DNA of 64,000 nt from Heterobilharzia americana. Lineage: Eukaryota; Platyhelminthes; Trematoda; Strigeidida; Schistosomatidae. The notes under the pieces were generated by a model. The model was not told the DNA's origin. It saw only the letters and a program-made list of their open reading frames with translations, and did not search any database. The DNA lies in contig OX104130.1 of NCBI GenBank assembly GCA_944470555.2, forward strand, positions 52,733,491-52,797,490, read 5' to 3'. This document shows, one piece after another, positions 13,460 through 25,339 of the stretch; positions within the stretch are counted from its first letter, which is position 1; every line of letters starts with the position of its first letter. A program made the translations under genes and the position numbers.

Positions 13460-13770
13460 GTGATTCCTGAAGTTCCGGTGGAGTGAACCTGGTGGACACG
13501 AGGGCAAATAATCAACGATGACATTGAGCACTATTTCGTGAATTGACAGAAGTTGGGAATATGAACCATTGGATTCCGATCCAGTTGGTCATTGGTAACG
13601 CGCTTACCACGGAACCTGAAGGTCATGAGTTCGGTCGGTGGCGGTGCTGGGTGCGCATTGTTGAAGAGTCCGATACTAGAATGAAGCAGCTGTCCAGTTC
13701 CACCAGGTTTCCAATGTTCTTTCACCTGATGTCAGTCCATGATGAATACCAACTTAAAAAAACACTGTAT
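13460..13770 (+). repeat. Hammerhead-derived SINE copy (right arm of palindrome)
   Basis: Plus-strand copy with A box ttggtaacgcgctta, B box ggtcatgagttcggtcgg, then stem I 5' side gcattg (13655-13660), core ttgaagag, gaagc (13683-13687) and palindromic stem III agctgtc followed by cagttc, ending gtccatgatgaataccaact. Its mirror copy lies at 13080-13395, about 60 bp away. Confidence 0.82.
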
Positions 13771-14269
13771 GAATGAAACTGTTGTGTTTGACTGCATACT
13801 ACTTTCTGAAGTCGTAATGGATTTTAGCATAAATGTAAGCGTAAAGTAAAGCATTCTATATATTCAATGGAATATTTTTATCATGATCGACAAAAGCATT
13901 TATCATTTACAGTAAACTCTAGAGTAAAATTCCTACTTCTCAACCAATCCCACCAACCTACTGCCAAATGTTTAGCACAGATGACAAGAAAACGATATCG
14001 TTTTATTAAAATACCTCCTTAATTTTTTATTCCAGACATAAATTTGATGTACGATGTAAAAAGATAAAATAGTTACGAAACAACAGTTTGAAGAATTTAT
14101 TTATTTTACATTTCATCTGTCCATCATATTTTCATGCTGAAAAGTAATTCATTATCTAGACATAGTTTATTTTTCAATAAAATTCTATAGACAGTTGATT
14201 TGTTTATTTAAATTACCTTTATGAATATGAATTCATTTGGTTATATAGCAGAAGAATAACAGAGATCCT

Positions 14270-14400
14270 TTGAAGTTGATATTTATCATGATCTGAAATC
14301 AGTTGGAGAACCGTTGAAAACCTAAAATGACTAGACAACTGTTTCGTCCTAGCACAGAACTCCTCAGCAGTTTATATCAACGACTCCACTAAGGATATAA
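14270..14400 (-). repeat. Hammerhead-derived SINE fragment
   Basis: Minus-strand fragment: ctgctgaggagttctgtgct, ggacgaaacagttgtctagt and tcaacggttctccaactgat. The core reads CTGAGGAG and CGAAAC, so the 3' half of the core is canonical here. The head is missing. Confidence 0.65.
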
Positions 14401-15549
14401 TAGCCCATAAACTTCATAGTAAGCATATTGTCAGTAAACTACTATGTGGGTGGTTTGATTAGTTCCAATTTTCTAAATACTGCAATACTAACAGAAAAAA
14501 AACTTACTTCAGCAATTTACGATGTGGTGACACCTATCGTCATGTGGTTTTGATATTGGCATCCGTAAACTACCTTAAATAAGAATTAGCCACTGTTGCA
14601 GAGTAGTCAACGTTATATCGTCCACTGAGTTATACCAAATATTTCGCAATATAATCTGTTGGTCATGTGACTTGACAATTAAGTGAATTATGGCCACCTT
14701 TTGATACTGATATTAACGGATTGATAATTTAATGAAAATTTGTCAATACCGATTCAGCCATTATATACTGAGGGGAACGATGTACCCGTCGATCTTACAT
14801 ACTCTATTGTATATACACAAAAATCTACTAAGTAGCTACCATATCATATGCGACCTGTTTCGTCGCGATTTCCAATGAAAGCGGATGTGAACAACAACCG
14901 CACTCACATACATCACACAAAGAGAGACATACATTTTCACACTGAACGATTAGTAATTATATTTTAAAAAACAATCATTATATAAAGAGAACTGGTCGAA
15001 GAGATTTCTGATTATTCATCTGAAAGGGCTTGGTCAAACTTCCGTGAGAAAGATTGTAAATGATATCGTTTCAAAAACGCACTGAGATACAAAAATAGCC
15101 TACATCTAAATCTGATTATCGTCTATTCAAATGTGAACTGATTCCACATTAACTAAGACTGACTTACTGTCCCGAGAGTAAGCTAACCCATATAGAACTA
15201 AATAATCCACTAACGAAATGACATCAGATAGATATATATATGTTCTTCGCAAATCTTTGTTAATTGAATCAGTTTCTGAAATCTCTTTGTGGTATATTTG
15301 AGAATAGGCTGCACGTAACTAGTGAACAACATTTCACACTTGACCAGTTCCTAAAAAGACGATATATTCAAAATCTTTACAACGAAATCATAATCCCGAA
15401 ATCGAAATCCAGTCAATTAATCTGGAGCATTTATGTGTGAGGGTTAATGATATTAACTGACTACGGAAACCTCGACAAATGGAGCGGAGTTCAAACCTAT
15501 GGGGTAAACCAAGTCTTACTTAAGGACGGGTACTCAACAATGTCACTGA

Positions 15550-15800
15550 ATAAAGGTCGTGCTATATTGCGAACTGATAGAAGTAGGAAAATGTGGACCA
15601 GCGACCCAATAAATCAATAGTAACTGGATGGCTGCGAAACTTTGGTTCGGTCCCAAACATAGTCATGGGTGAGTATTGCTGGGGAGCCCCATGCCAAGAT
15701 GAAACAGATGTCCAGTACTCCAAAGTTTTTAATGGTTCTCTATTTGATTTCACTCTGTGACGAATGCTAACCCGAAAATAAAAATCCCTACGAGCCTCCA
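15550..15800 (+). repeat. Hammerhead-derived SINE copy
   Basis: Plus-strand copy: head gaactgatagaagtagg, B-box-like ggttcggtcccaaac, stem I side gtattg then ctggggagccccatgccaag, gatgaaacagatgtccagta, and tail tctgtgacgaatgctaaccc. GAAAC kept, CTGATGAG changed to CTGGGGAG. Confidence 0.72.
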
Positions 15801-15884
15801 AACTGAAATTGTAATCTACTATAAATATACACTTGTCAAATTATTCCGCTATATCTGAAACATTCATTTCATCCGGATGCGTTT

Positions 15885-16845
15885 ATGATTATTTTTTTAC
15901 CTTGGGTTCCTAGTGAAACATAGGGCTTCAGTAACACGTCGCCATTTCGCTCTCTTCTCTGCAGTCTTCCCAACATGGCTTCACAACTGCACCTAAGCTT
16001 TCATTTCTTTCCCCACACCATCTCCTCCATGTCACCCTCACCACGGATACCCAAATAGCCGTTTCCCATGCAGGTTTCACTCGAATACCTGGCCTGGCAC
16101 GTGATATCCCCAACCGGCCTTCTCGGTGCATCCCAATACATCTCCAATTTTTCTGCAAATTTATTGGGCGATGGGTTGTTGGTTGGTTCGTTGCCAGAGT
16201 TCCTTATTGCTTATTCTTTCTGGCCATCTGATGTGATGTGATCTTCAGTATCCAGCGTAGGTGGCAGATGTTGATGAATGTCTGTAGTTTGTTGGAAATG
16301 CTTTTCGTAACGCGCCAAGTTTCTTAACCATATAGAAGCACTGACTTGACATTAGTGCTGAAATTCTGGATCTTGTTCACGTTTTATGCTGAGTGCAGTG
16401 CAGTGCAGTGGGATAGATCTTCACAGTGATTTCAGGTTAATGAAGAAAGGCGTGTCTTGCTGTCTTTCTGACCATGGCTTTGACATTCTCATCTGTGCCT
16501 GTGCCGCCTGTAGTTGAGACGATGCTGCCTTACCTGGGCAGGTGAAAGAGACTACTTCCTTTAGGTTTCTCCCGTTCATGGTAATTGGTGCCTGTTGTTG
16601 TTGTTGGTTGGTTGGTCTTCTCTGCGTTCACTTGAATTCCCCTCTTCGATGTCTCTTGAGTCAACTTGTTGGTTTTTGCCTATAGATCTTCGATTTTGTG
16701 CGATATTAGACACAAATCATCGGCGAAATCCAAATCTTCTGAAATCTTTTCATCGGTCCAGCGTATGTCCGTTTTCTCGCTTCTCACAGTTTGTTGCATG
16801 ATCCAGTCGACCACAATCAGGAAGATATCGAAATGTGTTTGATAA
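15885..16845 (-). mobile_element. RTE family 1 copy, 5'-truncated
   Basis: Minus-strand copy of the family 1 tail. It begins near 16845 with IFLIVVDWIMQQTVRSEKTD, continues LDFADDLCLI (YADD-type motif intact), and ends with the family 3' sequence cactaggaacccaaggta and an A-rich tail at about 15885. Frames are broken between. Truncated at the 5' end as usual for non-LTR insertions. Confidence 0.82.
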
Positions 16846-17289
16846 TCAGTAATACATTTGATAGTCAGAAAAAATTGTGAAGTGGGAGAGGAAAATGTGC
16901 ATTTTCATGTGCATACTGATTATGTCGTGAACTGAGGATATGTCTCGACTTAAAGAATCAAAAATAAAACAGATAAACAATGAAACTACCATATCACATT
17001 TATCATTCACCTTTATCACATAGTTGCTAAATGTACAATAAAGAATTCTGTTTGGTTTTTCATTGTTTTGGCTGCTTTTTCGGCGGGAAAAATATATATT
17101 CCACATAACTAAACATTAAGAATATGCAACAGTAATATCTGAGGAAGTTAGTGACCAAATACATCATTTCTCTTATTCTAAATAAAGATGAAAAATTGTT
17201 GTAACTACAAATGTTTATATTATTTCCACTGTATGTATGATATTTAACGATTGTTAAAACTACCCTAATACGACTAAATGTTTCAGACT

Positions 17290-17592
17290 GAGGTGAAAGT
17301 TATGCTGTTTCTTGTTTTATCTCATTGTTGAATGGAGCGAATTGACCGGTCTCTGTCAGCATATGGACCTCTGTGCGGGTGTCTCGATATTGTCTGTGTT
17401 TTAGTTTTATACTATTGTTGGATAGTGGCTAGCAGTGGGATCCTGGACATGCATTTCATCCTATTCGAAAGTCGTCAGTTTGATGTACCTGCCTTCCAGT
17501 GAGCAGTGTTGTTTTCACCAAGACTAGAACCCATGACACGTCGTTTTAAAAGCTAGAGAGTTATCCACTAGACCACTGAGCCGCGATAACCA
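17290..17592 (-). repeat. Sm-alpha-type hammerhead retroposon copy
   Basis: On the minus strand: A-box-like cggctcagtggtctagtgga, B box atgggttctagtcttgg, then hammerhead-like ctgacgactttcgaatagga, tgaaatgcatgtccaggatc and cccactgctagcc. This matches the layout of schistosome Sm-alpha repeats (core, stem II, palindromic stem III, cleavage at GTC, then CTGGATTCCACTG). Core bases are mutated, so activity is unlikely. Confidence 0.75.
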
Positions 17593-17599
17593 CTTTTTG

Positions 17600-17770
17600 T
17601 CGATAACGCTCTGGCATTTGCAGTGATCGGTCCAGGGTTCGAGTCTTGGTGGAAACATCGTCATTCACTAGGAGACAGTTATATTAAGCTGACGAGTCCC
17701 AAATAGGAAGAAATGCACGTCCTGGATTCCACTGTTAATTACTGTCCATCATTAGTATGAAATAAACTCC
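17600..17770 (+). repeat. Sm-alpha-type hammerhead retroposon copy, partial
   Basis: B box ccagggttcgagtcttggtg (17631-17650), core ctgacgag at 17689-17696, tcccaaataggaagaaatgc, then acgtc and cctggattccactg. It is very close to known Sm-alpha hammerhead sequence, with CTGACGAG for CTGATGAG and GAAAT for GAAAC. The A-box head is missing; it faces the copy at 17290-17592. Confidence 0.8.
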
Positions 17771-17789
17771 CTCTAAGATATTTCCACAC

Positions 17790-20554
17790 TAGTTAATTTA
17801 GTCTTTCAACATTAAGCTCGCGAAACCGATTCTAGTGTTTTATATGCACGATTGTGCTTCGTCAAAATTGCTTGGTTGAACACCATGTACAAGTGCGCTG
17901 AATCAGTTTTCTAAAAAGCCAGTAAATGGTTCTACGATGACAAATCCCAAACCGATAATTCAAAAATTTAACAATTTGATTAGGGAATGTAACTTTTTCC
18001 CAAATTATTGTAATTGAGAAGGGAGATTCGCCCGGCTAGTACGCCGCCAAACACCCATTGATGGAAAGTATAGAAATTGATACTTCCATGTCCCTGATGA
18101 AAGGCCTTTTTGAAGTGTATCATGAACCTATATATCCTATTCAATAAAGAGTTCTACCAACACTTTGATTGTATGTCCATTAGACCAACACCAAGTTTAA
18201 TCCTGGCAGATAATTTTTTCTAACGAAACTAAAGTATTGCCATTTAAGACATATAACAATGGACTACAATCTCAGTGATGTCATATGACCTACACGATTA
18301 TGATTCTCAGAAAAGAAGATGATACAAAGAATTTACTGATCAAATTTAACAGCATTCCATTTAGCAGTAGTTTTCTCAAACAGGATTAAATGACATTGCT
18401 TAATTCTTAGATTTCCCAATGGTGTAAGCAGTAGATAGGATAATGAGAGAAAGTAGACATCAGAAACTAACATCAACTCATCAGCCGACTCAATAACTAA
18501 ATTTTGTTCCTAAGCAATATAAATGAAAGATATTTAAATACTTGATGATACTAACAGCAAGACCATGTCACAACGATTCAGGTCAGCTATATGAAGACAA
18601 CTTGATGCAATAAAGTTACGTTGCTTATGCTTCACTTGATCAATTCAGAATTTCCGGAGGAAAGATAATGACTTCTTATCAGTTAACAGCTCCTGTTAAG
18701 CTAATTATGTTAAACATAAGATTAGGCGATTTCATCGTCGAATTTCCAAACCTCCAAGGGTTCAATAAATAATAGACAAGATTTATAAAAACTCCTTAAT
18801 AATATCACGTTGGTATTACTGCAATCTTAAGAGTTACTTATCTATTTCTTTCCTGTCTTCGCCATCCTTTACAAGTTCTTCGTTTACATTCAGCAAAAAC
18901 TATTGGAATTCATGTGAATAAATCAATCTTATATGTTTAATATAGCCTCTTCTTTGCTTTAATCACCTACATAGCATATCCCGATTGCATAAACTGCACA
19001 TAGACAATCCTGTCCCCATTATCCAACCCATAAACTGTTGCTATGGTTATTATCATAGCTTACCTCTTCTCTTCTGAACTATTCTCGCGTTGACATCTGA
19101 TCACTTGACAAAGTTTTATTTACCACTACAAAAACGATCACTTATGTAATCCCTTTAATAAACCTTGATATTTTGACTGTACAGTTATTTCACTCTTCAT
19201 TCAGTCTTGACTTTCATGATTAATTTCTACTTTTTTGACATTTTGAAACAGAAATTAGTATTAACTAACTTTCAGTTTAGTTTTCATTTCGTGTTACATA
19301 TACCTGATTTCTATTTAACGGTAATATACACACCATAGATATACATTTTTACATAGATTTTTACAAACTCTTATTTAGTAAGTGTTCAGTGGTGGAATTC
19401 GATGATTGTATATGAGGAATTCCCATGTGTTCACTGGTTTATATCACTTATAAGAAACTTCACGTGAAACAACTAAAAAACAAATCTCTATGATGAACAT
19501 ACCTTGTCTGATGCCTATATATATATTTATTAACAATCTGTTATATCAATAATAACATGTTACTGTGGTGATTAAACTCGTTTACCCATGAACAAAAGCT
19601 CTTTAGTAATAAATAAGTTAAGTCCACTTGAGATGGTTGTTTCAACTCTCTGTGTGATATTTATATTGTCAATATAATGCAAAGTATGACTAAAGAATGA
19701 AAAAGTGCTTGTAAGACCAGTTCTACTGATTTCTGAACCATTGATTAAGACTTTAAAGAACGGTGAGATTGGGAAAGATATACTAAAAACCAATCAATTG
19801 GTGTTAAATAACAATAACTGATTGTTTTACAGAAATTATGAGTGTTAGATTCAAGGTTTTATTTCCCTGAAAATAATTAAACGAAGTTGTTTGTTTAGAA
19901 ATTATGCATTTTTCAATTAATTATATACTTGTCTTGGAGTCTCTGAATGTCACGAGTAAGATTTCATTGATAAAGGCGTAACATGCAGTTCTTGGGTAGG
20001 ATTTTATATTAACAATGGAGGACTACAAGTTTCAAAAAATGACAGTCACTCATGTCAGATACATTTCTGGTACTAAAACAACATAAATTAAATAGAACCA
20101 CTGTTCATATGAGGGAACAATTTCTGTTCTTACCGATATCCATAGAACGTTTGCAATAAAATACTATCTGTAGAAAAAATTATTCCACGTAATATTGTCG
20201 AAATAGAATCGGTTCATGAATAATAGATAAACAAGGTGATTAGTATGTTTGCCCTATCAACTAGTCACCTAGTTGCCTATTCCGAACTTTTTTTGCTTCA
20301 TCTCTTCTATTAGCATTATACTGACAAGTTTATTCAACGTTTATATAACTAAGATATTTTTTACTATAGGATTTAACCAATGAAAAAAAGATTCTCCATT
20401 CAGCAAGTTTCAATAAGAAATACTGCAGTGTAATTAAATAAGAGGAGTAACAGAAAAAATGTCACTTCGTCAACTATAACAATTTCATGACTAACGCTTG
20501 GCGAAATGTAAATTCAACTAATGACCTGCATAAAACAAGTTTTCCGTTAGTGAA
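17790..20554. other. AT-rich interval without a recognised gene
   Basis: About 2.8 kb with no recognisable coding region or repeat beyond short TATA runs near 19518. The minus-strand frame at 19572-19793 has no recognised motif. Confidence 0.55.
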
Positions 20555-20850
20555 AATGGTATTCATCATGACCTGGCAGCAGTTGGAGAACCATAGAAAA
20601 CATAGGAGCACTGGACAGATGTTTCATCCTAATACAGGACTCTTTAGCTAACGAACAGAAGCAGAAGAATGTGAACCATAGGGATCGGTGACGACATGAG
20701 TGTGATCCCTGGATGGGTTATGAGTCTGCTATCCTGAGGAGTCCCATACTTGGATAAAACAGCCCCCAGGTTTTTAATAGTTTTCTGATATCAGTCAAGG
20801 ATAAATATCAACTCGAGGTTAATAAGTCCTCACATACCTCCAGAGTGAAG
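20555..20850 (+). repeat. Inverted pair of hammerhead-derived SINE copies
   Basis: Left piece 20555-20660 is minus strand (rc: aagagtcctgtattaggatg, aaacatctgtccagtgctcc, family tail). Right piece 20662-20850 is plus strand with agaatgtgaaccataggg, cctgaggagtcccatacttg, gataaaacagcccccagg and the family tail. The left piece is truncated at its hammerhead region, so the two again face head to head. Confidence 0.7.
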
Positions 20851-21339
20851 TTCTCCGTAATTATTAGTATTTGAACTATTCAAACCTATAACTGATACAT
20901 AAACACCGTATAATTGTTGTAAAAGATTTCTATAACATTAAATATGTTCTTAATATGATGTAGAGAATAGTTTTTAGATTCGCTGCAGGAAACAAGGTAA
21001 ATGTAGTTAGCCATATACCTCAGATTTCGTCTTCAATCAATGAATCAACACCTAAAGTTTTCAAAAGTTTGTTACTCAGATTTATCTCATAAAACTGGTT
21101 GACTTAGTACAGTGTATATAATACGGTTAATTAATAGTCACATGTATGTGAAAAGTCGATGAAATCAATTAGTTAGTGCCAAAATCTATACATTTCCCAA
21201 ATGCCCCAATTTTTCTAGGTCACTCCAACTTATGTGAAAATTTATAATTATGTAAATAGCGGATGTTCTGATATTGTAACGGATTCAATACACCATAATT
21301 TCTGAAACGCATACACCACTCCTATAGTGTGTATAGTGA

Positions 21340-22380
21340 GACAGACAGACAGGCAAAATTAACATGGGACCTCGAACACAAGTGCATCTGTTCAAGTTGC
21401 CATACTTCACACTAGTACACAAAGAACAGGTGGATAGAAAAAGACTCATATCAAACTACATGAAGCTGTGTGAGGGTTTAAACAATCTGAAGATAACGGT
21501 TCGCACGAATAATCAAGCTTTAGAAGACGTCAAAGAGTGAATACATCTGCGCTACTGTGGCTTATTTCCACCAGTGTCACCAACAGTCCTCAACCATTGA
21601 TTCATTCCATCTCGGAGACCCCAACCAGGCAGTTTACATCTCCACACATGACTCGAACCAACTGTCAGAGACATCATCGATTGGTGCCCATGTCTTGGTT
21701 TGGCCACCCTGAACACTCTCCAACCTAATCCAACTTCCCTATCTGTGCATATCGAGGCAGGTAGTGGATCATCATGAACAGTACATGTTCAGTCCATTTC
21801 AGTTGACTAAGGTTCACAACTTTACCAGTCGACTTGGTTGTGTTGCCAAGTGCCTTCTCCTAACGTTAACATAGCTCACACGGTGATTCCACTGAACGCG
21901 AGCATTACTACGAAGACACTTATGATCAAAACTCGGTGACTAGTTCATATCTTCTACTTTCAACGACCGTTTCTCGCAGCCATATAACAGGACAGAATGG
22001 ACTACAGCGCAGCATATTCGTTCTTTAATAGATAATCGAATGTCTCATCGGGGTCACAGATGATGGAGGTTAGGAAATGCTAAAAGAGCTTTTTGTATCC
22101 GAGCTGAGATTTCATCAGCAATCAGCCCGTTTGATCTCATGCAACTCCTCAAGTAAGAAAAGTGGTCGCATACTCCACGACTTTACTTCTCCGCCTCCCA
22201 CACTATTCGTAAACTGGGAGTAGTTGCAGGCCAATCCTCGAGCATCATTTTACATTTGACAAGTATCAGTGAAACGTATACCGAACATCCTCAAATTTCT
22301 GCTCAGTGCCTTCAGAAGGCCTAGCATTCTGTCAACATCTTCAACCAGCAGAAAAATATCATCTATGTGTACAGTGTTCA
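21340..22380 (-). mobile_element. RTE family 2 subfamily copy, 5'-truncated
   Basis: On the minus strand from about 22380: DDIFLLVEDVDRMLGLLKAL and SRNLRMFGIRFT, then a YLRSCMRSNGLIADEISARI-like segment, VVNLSQLKWTEHVLFMM, and a distinct 3' UTR ending near 21340. It shares over 500 bases at high identity, UTR included, with 9690-10230, so both belong to one subfamily. Frames are broken. Confidence 0.78.
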
Positions 22381-23489
22381 AATGTTAATGTGTGCTTAAA
22401 TGGCAATAGTTTATGACTAATTTTCCAAAATCCTAATAAAACATCTACAGAAAACCTTATATGCTTGTCCATATATATGGAGCTTAGCTATATATCTTAG
22501 CAGCACTATGGATGTGTTCCTATTCGTATAGTTTACATATTATTCCCAAGGAATTTCGATGATTTCCTTTTTCTTTGTAAAACTATGTGCTTCATTATTA
22601 GAACCAAAAATTCAACTTTTTGACAAACGAGAATAAAGTTTCACTCTGTTTCTTTCCAGTTTTTTTCATAATAAATGTATACCTACTATATTTCCTTTAT
22701 TTGATCACGATCCACAAGTTCAACTAACACAAACGGTATCTAATTTTATAGGTTTTAGTTTCTTACGAAATGATTCATTTTTGTAAATCATAAGAATTTC
22801 ATTCATGTAAGCGTTTTTCCATGTCTGTTGTAGGTAAACTATTCAACTGGAAATAAATCAACGTTTTATACTGGATGCCTGATCCTGGCAGACAGGATAC
22901 GTTCTCTGGTTCAAACTTCTTACTTATTCACAGTCATTAGAAGCAACTTTGAGAAGTTCAAAAACGCCATCAAAGACTATACCACGAAGTAGTTGGTTTG
23001 AAATTAACCGGTTGTACGAATAAAACACGTAAGATAACAGTTGATAGAGTGCTTAATAACGTCCTGATGTCCAATTTTAAATGTTCATCAACTTGAATAC
23101 TCCAAAAGACTTGGTACTTTAGTACAATGCAGAGACCAGTGACATATGAATACAGGTTAACATTTCTCGACATCATGGACTGATTAGTACAAAAAAGCTT
23201 TGTCATCTGTCTTACAAATCCATAGAGTTTGATATCCATCTTATTGAGATTAGCTTGAAATATCAAATTGCCTCACAAATAGAAATCTAAAAAGTAAACT
23301 TGAATGGACCAGTGATGCAAACGTCTGAAGAAAACATTCATAAACTATTTTCATATAGATTACTTCATCATAACAACACTCTTATTCAATATTTCAGTAT
23401 CTGACTTAACAATTGTTAGATTTTATTGTAGATTTCCAACAGAAACATTTATGAGACAATGGAAAATTTATAAAGCATTATCATAGAAT

Positions 23490-23690
23490 TTCGAGGTTTT
23501 GTGGGGATTGTTTGATTTCAACGTCGTATTCATCATGAATTGACATAATTTAGAGAACAATTAGAGAATTAAGGGCATTGAACAGATGTTACAGTCTAAT
23601 CTGGGGCTCCTAGACAATATGTACCCATAACCCTGCCAGTGATCGAACACAGGACCATCGGACCTAATTACATACTTCAGAAAGGATAGT
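23490..23690 (-). repeat. Hammerhead-derived SINE copy, decayed
   Basis: Minus-strand copy: family tail catgatgaatacgacgttg (rc), acatctgttcaatgccctta (rc), head with ggtcctgtgttcgatcactg (rc, B box). The core is heavily mutated. Confidence 0.6.
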
Positions 23691-24334
23691 TTACCAAAAC
23701 CTCTAAAAAAATTCAGATAAATTTCTGAGATGTTGTGATTGAAAATAAAATGAAGATCTAAAGAGTAGCAGGATTAGGGTCGCTGGCCACCAGATAACTG
23801 GATCGGCCTTCTACTAGCTGAGCTACAAGACCTCGTTGTTGATACTATCACTACACATCTGAGCTATCAAAGATATAAAATACTAAGCATAGACTTTTAA
23901 CGCAGAACTTCTATATGAAATTCTTAGCCTTATCAAGACCAACAAAGGAATCTTTCGCTTTTGAAATGATGCAGAAGATTTGTAGCTCGGAGTGAAGAAA
24001 ACCACAGTCTGGTGCTACCTGAGCTTTGATAATTGATAGCAAACTTTTCATTACCCGATCTAACGACATCATCAGCTTTGTTAGTGCTTTATATCTCTCA
24101 AACTTATTAACTCATTTAGTCTCTCTTTACGCAAAATCCATAAACAACTCTTTTTCTGTCTCACAGTTAGTGAAATTCCTTTCTCAAATACCACTATCAT
24201 CATATATTGATCGTTATCAGAGTAAACGATTAGAAATAAAAATTACTTTGTCGCCAGCACGATGTAACAAATGGATACTACCTTAGATAAACTAGAAAAT
24301 GTATGTATAAGTAAACCGATATGTTTACCCATAC

Positions 24335-24338
<4 letters not shown>

Positions 24339-24394
<56 letters not shown>
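24339..24394. repeat. (AT)n microsatellite
   Basis: An uninterrupted AT dinucleotide run of about 56 bases. Confidence 0.95.
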
Positions 24395-24399
<5 letters not shown>

Positions 24400-25339
24400 T
24401 ACATAGCCAATAAACAGAGATGACAGAAGGGAACCAAGAGGCTTGAATAACTTAAGAAACCACACACTTCCTTGTTAGTAAAACTCATATCTATGATGAC
24501 CTACATATGAATAAATAAGTAGGTACGGATAAACAAATATATAGAGCATAAGCAATAAGACATAATAAATATTATTGTTCAGATAAACAACTCTGAATCA
24601 AAGGTCATGTTTCATTTTTATATAGATATGTCACAACTACAAATACAACCACTCCTAACTGATTTTATACATAACCACATTCTACTTTTATGATTATGAC
24701 TGCCAACATTATAGCAATTCAGAATATTGAAAGCAAAAAACTAATCAAATACGCAACATATCATCAATGAACGCATTTATTCAATGTCCAACAACACAGT
24801 TACCAGTCACTGTATGCATAGTTGCAAAAAAAGAACAAAATGCAAAAGCAAGAAAACCCGTCTAATAGAAATAGTTTCATGTAAACAAATATTTCTGTAA
24901 TTTCATCTTTAAAAACAATTAACCGATGTAGGTTAGTTGAGAAAATGGAATCCACGCTTCAATGGTCGGCTCATTGGCACACAAATATATCGGAACATTT
25001 AAAGCTTAATAGTTCACTGAGCCCTCCTATAATTACTTGTTTCTGACAATCCAATACATAGAAATGCGAAACATTTATGAGTTACGTTATTGAGAGAGTG
25101 GAGTATTTTGTTGTCTCTCTAGAACCAAGTTTGTCTTGCAATAAAAACAAACATTACTTATCAGAATTCATCATAATTTATCCTCACAACCACTCAAATT
25201 CAGATAATAATAGATCTCTCTGGATGCGTGCATCTGGCTGAGGCGGACAGTAAATACCGACTTAGTGTGCAACAGTCCCAGTTACCACACCACATATAAT
25301 CACACTAAGAGAGAATGCACCGAAATGAGAAAAATAAGG

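Larger units (their letters stand above)
22381..25339. other. AT-rich interval, mostly unassigned apart from repeats
   Basis: Apart from the SINE at 23490-23690 and the (AT)n tract at 24339-24394, no feature was recognised. A tRNA-like scrap lies near 23780-23840. Frames at 22970-23266 (-) and 24026-24286 (+) show no recognisable family. Confidence 0.5.

Noticed and set aside
17534..17650. True tRNA genes suggested by A- and B-box-like sequence
   Set aside because: No cloverleaf or acceptor stem forms. The boxes belong to SINE heads followed by repeat bodies.
22970..23266. 98-codon minus-strand frame in AT-rich DNA
   Set aside because: There are no recognisable motifs, and codon use is consistent with random AT-rich sequence.
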